Shown: positions 17,025 through 25,834, numbered from the stretch's first letter. The stretch: 64,000 nt of DNA from an uncultured Collinsella sp. (GCA_902494195.1 CABUSH010000002.1:1-64000), one strand, 5' to 3'. The notes: generated by a model not told the origin, from the sequence alone. Numbers and translations: made by a program.

Positions 17025-17064
17025 AAACCTGCCAAAACAAACCTGTCCCTTTTTGGTAGGTTTT
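17025..17064. repeat. REP-like hairpin before the glucokinase gene
   Basis: AAAACCTGCCAAAA (17025-17038) pairs with TTTTGGTAGGTTTT (17051-17064) around a loop containing CCTGTCCC. The loop word recurs in the repeat at 18074-18119, so this is probably an interspersed palindrome rather than a dedicated terminator. Confidence 0.45.
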
Positions 17065-17118
17065 TGCCTTGGGAGCGGTACCATACAGGCAATGTTTAAA
17101 CGAGAAAGGTGGGCTCCC

Positions 17119-18072
17119 ATGGAACCTAAGCAGTACTACATCGGCATTGACGTCGGCGGCACTTCGGTCAAGGAGGGCCTGTTCGACGAAGACGGTAACC
17201 TGCTTGCCAAGGCCAGCGTGCCTACGCCTCCTATCGTTGACGCTGCGGGCTTTGCCGCGGTGACCGAGGCTATCGACCAGGTGGTCGCCAAGGCGCAGAT
17301 TCCGCGCGCCTTTGTGGCAGGCATTGGCCTGGCCGTTCCGTGCCCCATTCCGGCGTCGGGCGATGCCAAGGTCAAGGCCAACATTGCCATTAACCTGCCC
17401 AAGCTGAGGATCGCCATTCAGGAGCACTGTCCCGACGCGGTCGTTAAGTACGAGAACGACGCCAACGCTGCTGCTATGGGCGAGGCCTGGCTCGGCTCTG
17501 CCAAGGGCGTACAGAACGTGGTGATGGTCACCATTGGTACCGGCGTGGGCGGCGGCGTTATCGTTAACGGCGACGTGGTATCGGGCGTTGTGGGTGCTGG
17601 CGGCGAGATTGGCCACATGTGCCTGAACCCGGCCGAGGAGCGCACCTGCGGCTGCGGCGGCCATGGCCACCTGGAGCAGTATTCCAGCGCCACCGGCGTG
17701 GTGAGCAACTACCTTGCCGAGTGCAAGAAGGCGGGCGTCGAGCCCATCGAGCTGACCGGCCCCTCCGATTCCAAGGACGTGTTCCAGGCTTGTCGCGAGG
17801 GCGACAAGCTCGCGCTGGCCGCGGCCGATACCATGGCCGACTATCTCGGCCGCGCACTGGCGCTTATTGCCAACGTGGTTGATCCCGAGATGTTCCTCAT
17901 CGGCGGCGGCGCCTCCGCCTCGGCCGATGTCTACCTCGACAAGGTTCGCGAGCACTTTAAGCAGTACGCGCTTTCCGCCTCGCGCGAGACGCCCATTAAG
18001 GTCGCTTCGCTCGGAAACGACGCCGGCATCATCGGTGCCGCCTACGTAGCCCTGCGCGCTGCCGGTAAATAG
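17119..18072 (+). CDS. glcK: ROK family glucokinase
   Basis: A 317-residue ROK sugar kinase, most like glucokinases. It shows the ATP loop GIDVGGTSVKEGL, the catalytic Asp in ENDANAAAMGE (about residue 115), GTGVGGGVIVNG, GGEIGHM, and the zinc motif TCGCGGHGHLE near 176-186. The third Cys of the usual CXCGXXGCXE motif is His here. The start at 17119 follows GAAAGGTGGG. It likely supplies glucose-6-P; it is separate from the manA operon. Confidence 0.88.
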   Translation: MEPKQYYIGIDVGGTSVKEGLFDEDGNLLAKASVPTPPIVDAAGFAAVTEAIDQVVAKAQIPRAFVAGIGLAVPCPIPASGDAKVKANIAINLPKLRIAIQEHCPDAVVKYENDANAAAMGEAWLGSAKGVQNVVMVTIGTGVGGGVIVNGDVVSGVVGAGGEIGHMCLNPAEERTCGCGGHGHLEQYSSATGVVSNYLAECKKAGVEPIELTGPSDSKDVFQACREGDKLALAAADTMADYLGRALALIANVVDPEMFLIGGGASASADVYLDKVREHFKQYALSASRETPIKVASLGNDAGIIGAAYVALRAAGK

Positions 18073-18073
18073 C

Positions 18074-18119
18074 TGGTGCAAGGGGGACAGGTTACATTGC
18101 ACCAACATGGTGCAAAAGG
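18074..18119. repeat. REP-like palindrome
   Basis: TGGTGCAA (18074-18081) pairs with TTGCACCA (18097-18104) and a second GGTGCAA follows at once. The intervening word GGGGACAGGTTACA matches CCTGTCCC and ACCTGACCCC words at about 17042 and 11771. This is a second short repeat family in the window. Confidence 0.5.
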
Positions 18120-18240
18120 GACAGCCTTGGCCCCCGTGCCTGCGCCCCAAAATATGCCGTGGCCCTTCCGTCTGCGAAGGCTCGGCATCGGCGTGCTACC
18201 ATAGCTACGTCCAAGCACACATATCAAGTGGAGGATATCC

Positions 18241-19164
18241 ATGGCAAACGTTCTTGTCTTTGGTCACCAGAACCCCGATAACGACGCCATCATGAGCGCC
18301 GTCGTCCTGTCTCAGCTGCTCAACCAGGTTGAGTATGCCGGCAACACCTACGAGGCCTGCGCCCTTGGTCAGCTTCCGGCCGAGTCCGCCAAGCTGCTCG
18401 CCGACGCCGGCATTGCCGAGCCCCGCGTGATCGAGTCCGTCGAGGCCGGTCAGCTCGTCGTCCTCACCGACCACAACGAGTCTGCCCAGTCCGTCGCCGG
18501 TCTTAAGGACGCCACGGTCTTTGGCGTCGTCGACCACCACCGCATCGGCGACTTCGAGACCGCCGGCCCGCTGCACTACATCTGCCTGCCCTGGGGCTCC
18601 AGCTGCACCATCGTCACCAAGCTCGCCGGCGTGCTCGGCGTTGAGCTTTCCGACGTTCAGGCCAAGCTGCTGCTCTCGGCCATGATGACCGACACGCTCA
18701 TGCTCAAGAGCCCCACTACCACCGATGTCGACCGCGCCGTCGCCGCCAAGCTCGGCGAGCAGGTGGGCGTCGACCCGGTCAAGTTTGGCATGGAGGTCTT
18801 CCTCACCCGCCCGTCCGGCTCCTTCACCGCAGCCGAGATGGTCGGCAACGACATCAAGATGTTCGAGCCTGCCGGCAAGAAGCTGCTCATCGGCCAGTAC
18901 GAGACTGTCGACAAGACTCGCGCACTCGGCATGATCGACGAGATTCGCGAGGCCATGCGCGCCTACGCCGCCGAGAAGGGTGCCGACGGCATCGTCCTGT
19001 GCATCACTGACATCATGGAGGAGGGCTCGCAGGTCCTGCTCGAGGGCGAGACCGAGGCTGCTCAGAAGGGCCTGGGCATTGCCGACGAGCACGACGGCGT
19101 CTGGATGCCGGGCGTCCTCTCCCGTAAGAAGCAGGTCGCTGCCCCCATCATGGCCGCCTGCTAG
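18241..19164 (+). CDS. ppaC: Manganese-dependent inorganic pyrophosphatase (family II)
   Basis: A 307-residue DHH-family pyrophosphatase that hydrolyses PPi to drive biosynthesis. The metal-site motifs are FGHQNPDNDAIMSA at the N-terminus, LTDHNE near 78, and the DHH box GVVDHHRIG near 97. The C-terminal substrate loop SRKKQVAAP closes the active site. No CBS/DRTGG regulatory insert is present. The RBS GGAGGA precedes the ATG. Confidence 0.96.
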   Translation: MANVLVFGHQNPDNDAIMSAVVLSQLLNQVEYAGNTYEACALGQLPAESAKLLADAGIAEPRVIESVEAGQLVVLTDHNESAQSVAGLKDATVFGVVDHHRIGDFETAGPLHYICLPWGSSCTIVTKLAGVLGVELSDVQAKLLLSAMMTDTLMLKSPTTTDVDRAVAAKLGEQVGVDPVKFGMEVFLTRPSGSFTAAEMVGNDIKMFEPAGKKLLIGQYETVDKTRALGMIDEIREAMRAYAAEKGADGIVLCITDIMEEGSQVLLEGETEAAQKGLGIADEHDGVWMPGVLSRKKQVAAPIMAAC

Positions 19165-19183
19165 GTTTAGTTGACCAAACGCC

Positions 19184-19223
19184 ACGACCGGATCGCGGAA
19201 GCCCCGCGCTCCGGTCGTTTTTT
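19184..19223 (+). terminator. Terminator after ppaC
   Basis: ACGACCGGA (19184-19192) pairs with TCCGGTCGT and runs into TTTTTT. Because the ppaC transcript ends here, the hairpin at 19363-19398 must belong to a separate nhaA transcript. Confidence 0.85.
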
Positions 19224-19362
19224 GTGCACGGCGCCGCGTCGTCTCTTGGATAGGCGCGCCCGTGCCGTTGAGCAAATAATGTTCAACCTGTGGTTCCGCT
19301 TTTCGGCCACGCCTGCGTGCCTGTCGTGCAGGGTAGGCTAGATGCAAGCGTAATACGTTAGA

Positions 19363-19417
19363 GCGCGGCACCGCCACTTGGGCGGGCCGTGCTTTTTTAA
19401 GACGGGAGCTTTCCCGT
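19363..19417 (+). promoter_or_regulatory. Transcription attenuator in the nhaA leader
   Basis: A 12-bp stem with one bulged A (GCGCGGC-A-CCGCC against GGCGGGCCGTGC) has a 5-nt loop and runs into TTTTTT at 19393-19398. This is an intrinsic terminator only 34 bases before the nhaA ATG. A small hairpin ACGGGA-GCTT-TCCCGT (19402-19417) then abuts the RBS. The region 19224-19362 upstream folds into further hairpins and could be an ion-sensing aptamer. Confidence 0.55.
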
Positions 19418-19431
19418 GAAAGGAGCCGCCC

Positions 19432-20790
19432 ATGGCAGCACCCGAGCAGCTGTTTAACGTTCGTGAGCGCAAGCGTTTTGAGCGCCATGACATTTGGGAG
19501 CGCATCACCGAGAACGGCACGATTTCCGCCGCCGTCATGGTCTTCGCCGCCATCGCCGCCGTCATTTGCGCCAACACCGATGCCTACGAGGCCATCCATC
19601 ACTTTTTGGAGACCCCGCTGTATGTGGGTCTGGGCAACCTTACGGCCGGTCTCACCGTTGAGCTTTTCGTCAACGACTTCCTCATGGCGATTTTCTTTTT
19701 GCTGGTGGGCATTGAGCTCAAATATGAAATGACGGTCGGCGAGCTCAAAAACCCGCGCCAGGCTATGCTTCCCATGCTGGCGGCCGTGGGCGGCGTCGTC
19801 GTTCCCGCCTGCATCTATCTGATCTTTAACCATGCCGGCGCGCACAACGGCTGGGCCATTCCCATGGCAACCGATATTGCCTTTGCGCTGGGCGTGCTGT
19901 CGCTTTTGGGCAATCGCGTGCCCAACGGCGTGCGTGTGTTCTTCTCGACGCTCGCCATCGCCGACGACCTCATCTCCATCGCCGCCATCGCCATCTTCTA
20001 CGGTCAGAGCCCCAATCCGTTTTGGTTGGGCGCCGCCGCGCTTGTGACGTGCGCGCTCGTGTGGCTCAACAAGACGCAGCACTACCGCCTTGCCCCGTAT
20101 TCGGTGCTGGGCCTGCTGCTGTGGTTCTGCATGTTCAAGAGCGGCGTGCACGCTACGCTTGCCGGCGTCATCCTGGCCTTCACCATCCCGGCCAAGTGCG
20201 GCGTCAAGCTCGATAGCCTCACCGATTGGTTGGGCGAGTGCCTGCCGCTGCTCGATGACCGCTACGACGACGAGGCGCACATCCTGGGCCAGCATGACTT
20301 TACCGTCTCGACCACCAAGGTCGAGCGCGTCATGCACCGCGTGACCCCGCCGCTCATCCGCATGGAGCGTCTGATCTCCACACCGGTCAACTTTGTGATC
20401 CTGCCGATCTTTGCGTTCGTCAACGCACAGGTTCGCCTAGTGGGCGTGGACATGAGCACGCTGCTCACCGACCCGGTGACGCTCGGCGTGTACTTTGGCA
20501 TGCTGCTGGGTAAGCCGATCGGTATCTTTGGCATGACGTTCGCCTTGGTCAAGCTCAAGGCCTGCGAGCTGCCGCACAATGTCAACTGGCATATGATTGC
20601 CGGCGTGGGCATTCTGGGCGGTATCGGCTTTACCATGTCGATTCTCATCAGCGGCCTCGCCTTCCCGACGGCCCAGTTTGAGGTTCTGGCTGCCAAGGCC
20701 GCTATTCTCGCCGGCTCTGTCACCGCGGCCGTACTTGGCATGATCTACATGAGTGTGATCTGCAAGCACCCCGCGCCCAAGAACGAGTAG
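19432..20790 (+). CDS. nhaA: Na+/H+ antiporter NhaA
   Basis: A 452-residue integral membrane antiporter that exports Na+ (or Li+) in exchange for protons. Hallmark residues include the paired Asp of STLAIADDLISI (about 180), the Asp of MATDIAFALGVLSL (about 148), and the LLVGIELKYE segment. A roughly 40-residue N-terminal extension and a longer loop near 265-300 make it slightly longer than E. coli NhaA (388). The RBS AAAGGAG precedes the ATG. A terminator-like hairpin lies in its leader. Confidence 0.95.
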   Translation: MAAPEQLFNVRERKRFERHDIWERITENGTISAAVMVFAAIAAVICANTDAYEAIHHFLETPLYVGLGNLTAGLTVELFVNDFLMAIFFLLVGIELKYEMTVGELKNPRQAMLPMLAAVGGVVVPACIYLIFNHAGAHNGWAIPMATDIAFALGVLSLLGNRVPNGVRVFFSTLAIADDLISIAAIAIFYGQSPNPFWLGAAALVTCALVWLNKTQHYRLAPYSVLGLLLWFCMFKSGVHATLAGVILAFTIPAKCGVKLDSLTDWLGECLPLLDDRYDDEAHILGQHDFTVSTTKVERVMHRVTPPLIRMERLISTPVNFVILPIFAFVNAQVRLVGVDMSTLLTDPVTLGVYFGMLLGKPIGIFGMTFALVKLKACELPHNVNWHMIAGVGILGGIGFTMSILISGLAFPTAQFEVLAAKAAILAGSVTAAVLGMIYMSVICKHPAPKNE

Positions 20791-20874
20791 GCGCGTAGAA
20801 ACAGACGCCAGAGCCTGCTCGAGCGCGTGTAAAACGCGGTTTTGAGTGGTACTTGCCACCTGCCGGACACCCCA

Positions 20875-21104
20875 GTGGCCAAAAAACGCCGTTTGTGAGT
20901 ACTGTCACAAACGGCGTTTCATTTTAGGCGCGAAAAATAATGTACAAATCTATTCTGTCTGTGCATTAACGATTGCGTGGCTGGACGAAAAATGCCGATG
21001 CATCCTTCCAAAACCGGACACAAAAGGCCAAGACTGGCCTTTTTAATTCAAAATCGCTGTTACTAAAAAAGTAACAGTACTCATATTTGCTATTTTTTGA
21101 CCAC
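20875..21104. repeat. Palindrome-ended 230-bp intergenic repeat, copy B
   Basis: The left end reads GTGGCCAAAAAACGCC then GTTTGTGAGTACTGTCAC. The right end on the minus strand reads GTGGTCAAAAAATAGCAAAT then ATGAGTACTGTTAC. The left end alone forms a 15-bp hairpin (AAACGCCGTTTGTGA with its complement around GTACTG) and the right end has CTGTTACT...AGTAACAG. It lies between the convergent nhaA and a small gene, so the left hairpin may also end nhaA transcription. Confidence 0.7.
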
Positions 21105-21122
21105 AGGCCCCAATGACTAGGT

Positions 21123-21377
21123 TTATTCCACGGTGCCGTAGATGGCGCCCCAGCCGTGGGCGGCCAAGGCGGAGTTGAGCTGGTCGCAAAGTGACTGGCG
21201 GTCGTAATAGCCGGGCGGTAGCAGGTTGACGATTTCCATGAGATCGGGCGCCAGGTCCAAGATTTCGGCCTGTACGATCAGATCCAGGCGGTCGATGGCG
21301 TGACGGTCGTAAAATAGTCCGTCGACCAGGCGCTGCAGGTCGCCGAATTCCTCGGCCTGGAATGATCCGTACTCCAT
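21123..21377 (-). CDS. Small conserved hypothetical protein (84 aa)
   Basis: An acidic 84-residue protein without signal peptide or membrane helix. Residues 1-60 look helical, and the C-terminal half contains LLPPGYYDRQSLCDQLN then LAAHGWGAIYGTVE. An excellent RBS (AAGGAGG seven bases before the ATG) and codon use like its neighbours support a real gene. I do not recognise the family. It ends within 20 bases of repeat copy B. Confidence 0.7.
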   Translation of the reverse strand: MEYGSFQAEEFGDLQRLVDGLFYDRHAIDRLDLIVQAEILDLAPDLMEIVNLLPPGYYDRQSLCDQLNSALAAHGWGAIYGTVE

Positions 21378-21526
21378 AGTGCCTCCTTGGGCGCTTCACG
21401 CCGGCATGCGCGGCGATTCGTAATTCATTGCGATGGACTTAATCTATCACGGCTTCATAACGTTGCGACGGTGGCGGTCTATACTTAGAAGAATTGCAAC
21501 GTACCGCTTCGTGAAAGGTCGCACCC

Positions 21527-22831
21527 ATGCAGACGATCTACCAGAAGATGGAAACCACCGAACTCGATGCCGCCATCGAGGCGCTCAAAGCCGAGGTCGC
21601 CGAGGTCAAGGCCAAGGGCCTGGCGCTCGACATGGCCCGCGGCAAGCCGTCGCCCTCCCAGGTGGACATCTCTCGACCCATGCTCGATATCCTCAATGCC
21701 GATGCCGATCTGCACGACGGCAACGTCGACTGCTCCAACTACGGCTGCTTTGAGGGCATTCCCTCGGCACGCAAGCTGGCGGGGGAGTTCCTGGGTTGCC
21801 CCGCCGAGCAGACGCTCGTGCTGGGTTCGTCGAGCTTGCTGATCGAGCACGATATCGCCGGTATGTTCTGGCGTTGCGGCTCGTGTGGTAGCGATCCTTG
21901 GGAGGCTTACGAGGCAGCGCACGACGGCAAGAAGGTCAAGTTCCTGTGCCCGGTTCCCGGCTACGATCGCCACTTTGGCATTACCGCCGACTTGGGTATC
22001 GAGAACGTTCCCGTCGCGATGACCGACAACGGCCCCGATATGGACGAGATCGAGCGCCTCGTTGCCGCCGACGATTCCATCAAGGGCATCTGGTGCGTGC
22101 CCAAGTATTCCAACCCCACGGGTATCACCTTTAGCGAGGACACCGTGCGCCGCCTGGTCGAGATGCACACGGCCGCGCCCGATTTCCGCATCTTCTGGGA
22201 CAACGCCTACTGCGTGCACGACCTGTACGACGAGACCGACGAGCTCGCCAACATCTTTGATCTTGCCCGCGCGGCGGGCACCGAGGACCGCGTGGTGGCA
22301 TTCGCCTCGACGTCCAAGATCACCTTCCCGGGTGCCGGTATCGGCTTTATCGGTGCGAGCCCCGCGGTTATCGCGGAGTTCTCCAAGCGCCTGAAGGCCG
22401 GCCTCATCAGTGCCGACAAGCTCAACCAGCTGCGTCACGTGCGCTTCCTTCCCACCATCGAGGCGGTCAAGGAGCACATGAAAAAGCATGCCGAGTTCTT
22501 GCGCCCGCGCTTTGAGGCTGTCGAGCGCAAGCTCACCGAGGGCTTGGGCGACACGGGCTGCGCCACCTGGACGCACCCCCGCGGCGGCTACTTTGTAAGC
22601 TTCGATGGTCCCGAGGGTTCAGCCCAGAAGGTCGCCGCGCTCTGCGCCGACCTGGGCGTCAAGCTCACGCCGGCTGGTGCCACCTGGCCTTATGGCAAGG
22701 ACCCGCGCGACACCAACATCCGCATCGCGCCGAGCTATCCCACGGTCGAGGACCTGGAGGCCGCGCTCGATGTGCTGGTGCTGGCCGTCAAGCTTGTCGC
22801 TGCCGAGCTTGCGCGTGCCGAGCGCGCCTAA
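21527..22831 (+). CDS. PLP-dependent aminotransferase (aspartate aminotransferase, class Ic type)
   Basis: A 434-residue fold-type I aminotransferase resembling the unusual AspT-like group (Corynebacterium type). Signs are MARGKPSPSQVDIS near the N-terminus, NYGCFEGIPSARKLAGEFL, KYSNPTGITFS, WDNAYCVHDLY, and the PLP-lysine in FASTSKITFPGAGIGFIG near residue 264. The C-terminal Arg is in TNIRIAPSYP. It most likely interconverts aspartate and oxaloacetate, though alanine is possible. GAAAGG precedes the ATG. A TATACT at 21480 is a plausible -10 box. Confidence 0.88.
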   Translation: MQTIYQKMETTELDAAIEALKAEVAEVKAKGLALDMARGKPSPSQVDISRPMLDILNADADLHDGNVDCSNYGCFEGIPSARKLAGEFLGCPAEQTLVLGSSSLLIEHDIAGMFWRCGSCGSDPWEAYEAAHDGKKVKFLCPVPGYDRHFGITADLGIENVPVAMTDNGPDMDEIERLVAADDSIKGIWCVPKYSNPTGITFSEDTVRRLVEMHTAAPDFRIFWDNAYCVHDLYDETDELANIFDLARAAGTEDRVVAFASTSKITFPGAGIGFIGASPAVIAEFSKRLKAGLISADKLNQLRHVRFLPTIEAVKEHMKKHAEFLRPRFEAVERKLTEGLGDTGCATWTHPRGGYFVSFDGPEGSAQKVAALCADLGVKLTPAGATWPYGKDPRDTNIRIAPSYPTVEDLEAALDVLVLAVKLVAAELARAERA

Positions 22832-22882
22832 CGCGCGGCTTCCCGTACTATCCGCACTTTCGATACGTAAAGGAGCGTATAC

Positions 22883-23197
22883 ATGGATTTGGGTATTTCC
22901 ACCAACCCCACGCCAGAGCTCTACACCATTAAGGTAACCGGCGAGATCGATATCTCTAACGCCGATAGCCTGCGCAATGCCATCGACCTGGCGCTCGAGC
23001 AGCCCACTGAGGCCGTTGAGCTCGATTTTGCCCAGGTGAGCTACATCGATTCGACGGGCATTGGCGTGCTCGTGGGCGCCGCACACCACGCGGTCGACCA
23101 CGGCAAACTCTTTAGCTGCACCAATGTGCAGCCCCCGGTGATGCGCGTGGTTCAGCTGTTGGGTGTCGACCAGGAGATTTCAATCACCGCTGCATAA
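22883..23197 (+). CDS. STAS-domain anti-sigma factor antagonist
   Basis: A 104-residue single STAS domain of SpoIIAA/RsbV type. YTIKVTGEIDISNADSLRNA opens the fold, and the phosphorylatable serine lies in VSYIDSTGIGVLVGA near residue 57. Such proteins release a sigma factor by binding its anti-sigma kinase when dephosphorylated. No RsbW-like kinase or sigma factor lies beside it, so the partner is elsewhere. The ATG follows AAAGGAGCG. Confidence 0.9.
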   Translation: MDLGISTNPTPELYTIKVTGEIDISNADSLRNAIDLALEQPTEAVELDFAQVSYIDSTGIGVLVGAAHHAVDHGKLFSCTNVQPPVMRVVQLLGVDQEISITAA

Positions 23198-23350
23198 TCT
23201 TTGCCCCCAAAAGGGCGTGCCATTTGGCATATGTTTGTGATGCGCTCGGACGTTTTGGTGTCCGGGCGCTATACTTGACCGAATGAATAGACGAGTTCCG
23301 GCCGAATGGCGCGGTGCGGGCTCGACTCACATCGAGCCTTGGAGGTATGT

Positions 23351-23941
23351 GTGTTTGGTATTGGAGAGGGTGAGCTCGCGATCATCGTGGTCTTCGGCTT
23401 TTTGCTGTTTGGCCCGGATAAGCTCCCACAGATGGGCCGCACGATCGGCCGTGCCATTCGTCAGTTCCGCGAGACGCAGGAAAAGATGACGGCCGTTGTT
23501 CAGTCCGAGATAATCGATCCGGTGAGCGAGGCCGCTTCGGCCCCGGTCAAGCCCAAGAAGGCTGCTGCGACCGACGACGATTCCGATGCGGACGAGGATG
23601 CCGCCGAGACGGCAGCGCCCGCCAAGAAGGAGACCTTTGCCGAGCGTCGCGCCCGTCTTGCTGCCGAGAAGGCCGCGAGCGAGGCTGCCGCCGAGGGCGA
23701 GGGTGCTGCTGAGGAGTCCGAGGCCGAGGGTGCCGAGCCTGCCGCTGCCGCTGAGCCTGTCGTCGAGCCTGAGCCTGCTGTAGAGCCGGAGCCCGAGCCC
23801 GAGCCGGCAGAGCCCACGACGGCTGACCTCTACGCCCGTCGTCCCCGCAAGCGCAAGGCCGTCGTCGACCAGCTCGCTCGCGAGCTCGAGGCCGAGGACG
23901 ACGCCGCTGCTGCCGATGCCCCGAAGGGAGGCGATGAGTAA
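23351..23941 (+). CDS. tatA: Sec-independent translocase subunit TatA/TatB
   Basis: A 196-residue TatA/B-family protein. The N-terminal helix (IGEGELAIIVVFGFLLFGPDKL) and the following amphipathic helix (MGRTIGRAIRQFRETQEK) are diagnostic. The rest (about 60-196) is an Ala/Glu/Pro-rich acidic tail much longer than in typical TatA. The likely start is GTG at 23351, five bases after GGAGG. Its stop overlaps the tatC ATG (TAATG), so they are translationally coupled. Confidence 0.9.
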   Translation: MFGIGEGELAIIVVFGFLLFGPDKLPQMGRTIGRAIRQFRETQEKMTAVVQSEIIDPVSEAASAPVKPKKAAATDDDSDADEDAAETAAPAKKETFAERRARLAAEKAASEAAAEGEGAAEESEAEGAEPAAAAEPVVEPEPAVEPEPEPEPAEPTTADLYARRPRKRKAVVDQLARELEAEDDAAAADAPKGGDE

Positions 23942-24732
23942 TGCCTATCGGACCTGCGCGCATGCCGCTCTTCGATCACCTGGGAGAGCTCCGTCGCCGC
24001 CTGACCATCGTGGTCGTGTCGGTGTTTGCCGCCGCCATCGTGCTGTATTTCGCCACGCCCGTGGTGCTCGACATATTGGAAGATCCCATCCGCTCCTTTG
24101 TGCCGGACGGTAAGTTCTACATCACCACCACGCTCGGCGGCTTTGGCCTGCGCTTCTCGCTGGCCATCAAGATGGCCGTGGTCATGTGCACGCCCATGAT
24201 CATCTGGCAGATTCTGGCATTTTTCCTGCCGGCACTGCGTCCCAACGAGCGCAAATGGGTCGTGCCCACGGTGCTCGCCTCGACGGTGCTGTTCTTCCTG
24301 GGTGCCATCTTCTGCTACTTCATCATCATCCCTGCGGGCTTTGAGTGGCTTATCGGCGAGACCTCGGCCGTCGCCACGGCGCTGCCCGACCTGGAGAACT
24401 ACGTCAACATGGAGCTGCTCTTTATGATCGGCTTTGGCGTGGCGTTTGAGCTGCCGCTCATCATCTTCTACCTGTCCGTCTTCCACATCGTGTCCTACGC
24501 GGCCTTCCGCAGTGCCTGGCGCTACGTGTACGTAGGCCTGCTCGTGGGTTCGGCTGTGATCACGCCCGACGGCTCGCCTGTCACCCTGGGCCTTATGTAC
24601 GGCGCCCTGCTTTCGCTCTACGAGATTTCGCTCGCTATCGCGCGCGTGGTCATTACCGCGCGCGAGGGCAAGGAGGGCCTGTTCGTGAGCCGTCTGGACC
24701 TGTTCTCGGACGATGAGGGCGACGAGGAGTAA
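23941..24732 (+). CDS. tatC: Sec-independent translocase subunit TatC
   Basis: A 263-residue protein with six membrane helices that recognises twin-arginine signal peptides. It opens with MPLFDHLGELRRRLTIV, the conserved HL.ELR motif, and has the ALRPNERKW stretch and the membrane segment FMIGFGVAFELPLIIFYL. The C-terminus is acidic. It begins on the last base of tatA and is followed seven bases later by hypA. Together they suggest export and maturation of Tat-dependent redox enzymes. Confidence 0.95.
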   Translation: MPIGPARMPLFDHLGELRRRLTIVVVSVFAAAIVLYFATPVVLDILEDPIRSFVPDGKFYITTTLGGFGLRFSLAIKMAVVMCTPMIIWQILAFFLPALRPNERKWVVPTVLASTVLFFLGAIFCYFIIIPAGFEWLIGETSAVATALPDLENYVNMELLFMIGFGVAFELPLIIFYLSVFHIVSYAAFRSAWRYVYVGLLVGSAVITPDGSPVTLGLMYGALLSLYEISLAIARVVITAREGKEGLFVSRLDLFSDDEGDEE

Positions 24733-24738
24733 ATCGGT

Positions 24739-25095
24739 ATGCACGAGGTTGGCATTGTCAACGGCATACTCGATACAGTGATTCGCGCGGCGCGTGGGGC
24801 GGGGGCCTCGCGCGCCGTTTTGGTAACGCTGCGTATCGGGGATATGACCGAGGTCGTGCGCGAGGCGCTTGACTTTGCGTGGGAGACGTTTCGCGACGAG
24901 GACCCGCTCACGCGCGGCTGCGAGCTTGCCGTGGAGGAAGTCCATCCACAAAGCGAGTGTCTGGACTGCGGCAAGGTCTTTGAGCACGATCGCTTTCACT
25001 GTCGCTGTCCCCAGTGTGGTGGTGCCAACGTGCGCCTACTGCACGGCCGCGAGCTCGATATCGCGAGTATCGAAATCGAAACCCCCGACGATTAG
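24739..25095 (+). CDS. hypA: Hydrogenase nickel-insertion chaperone HypA
   Basis: A 118-residue HypA. The invariant N-terminal MHE provides the nickel-binding His2. The zinc site is made by CLDCGKVF and CRCPQCGG (about residues 74-95). It delivers Ni to [NiFe]-hydrogenase with HypB, encoded next. No hydrogenase subunits or hypCDEF are in the window. Confidence 0.94.
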   Translation: MHEVGIVNGILDTVIRAARGAGASRAVLVTLRIGDMTEVVREALDFAWETFRDEDPLTRGCELAVEEVHPQSECLDCGKVFEHDRFHCRCPQCGGANVRLLHGRELDIASIEIETPDD

Positions 25096-25150
25096 CCCGC
25101 TAGCCATCTAGTGATGGGGTATAAAGGGGCCAAAGTAAGGAGCGCTAAGT

Positions 25151-25834
25151 ATGGCCGAGAAAACGATTGATATCGCGTCGCCGATTCTGTCGCGCAACGA
25201 GCGCCTGGCAGATCAGCTGCGTCAGCGATTTAATGAGACAAACACCTATGTGATCAATGTGCTGTCGAGCCCAGGTTCGGGCAAGACCACCACGATCCTG
25301 GGCACCAACGAGCGCCTGCGCGACAAGGCTGGCCTGCGCTGTGCCGTCATTGAGGGCGATATCGCCTCGGATGTCGACGCCATCACCATGAAGGGAGCCG
25401 GCATGCCCGCCATCCAGATCAACACGGGCGGCCTGTGCCACCTTGAGGGCAACATGATCATGGAGGCTGTCGATGCGTTCGACCAGGCCGTCGGTCTGGA
25501 GAACATCGACGTCATCTTTATCGAAAATGTGGGCAACCTGGTCTGCCCGGTCGATTTTGACCTGGGCGAGAACCTGTCCATCATGATCCTCTCGGTGCCT
25601 GAGGGCGACGACAAGCCCGTCAAGTACCCGGGCATCTTCCAGCACGCCGGCGCACAGCTGCTCAATAAGGTCGACGTAGCCCCGGCTTTCGATTTTGACA
25701 TGGATAGGTATACTAAGACACTCGATGACCTCAATCCGCAGGCGCCGCGATTTGCCGTGAGCGCGCGCAAGGGCGAGGGCATGGATGCCTGGTGCGATTG
25801 GCTCATCGGGCAGATCGAGCAAGCAAGGGCGTAA
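25151..25834 (+). CDS. hypB: Hydrogenase nickel-incorporation GTPase HypB
   Basis: A 227-residue SIMIBI GTPase. It has the P-loop LSSPGSGKTTTIL near residue 38, the VIEGDIASDVDA motif, the metal-binding INTGGLCHLEGNMI segment near 95, ENVGNLVCPVDFDLGE, and the guanine-specificity motif LLNKVDVAP. The N-terminus lacks both the CxxCGC site and a His-rich stretch, so this is a minimal HypB without a nickel store. An AAGGAGCG sequence precedes the ATG. Confidence 0.95.
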   Translation: MAEKTIDIASPILSRNERLADQLRQRFNETNTYVINVLSSPGSGKTTTILGTNERLRDKAGLRCAVIEGDIASDVDAITMKGAGMPAIQINTGGLCHLEGNMIMEAVDAFDQAVGLENIDVIFIENVGNLVCPVDFDLGENLSIMILSVPEGDDKPVKYPGIFQHAGAQLLNKVDVAPAFDFDMDRYTKTLDDLNPQAPRFAVSARKGEGMDAWCDWLIGQIEQARA

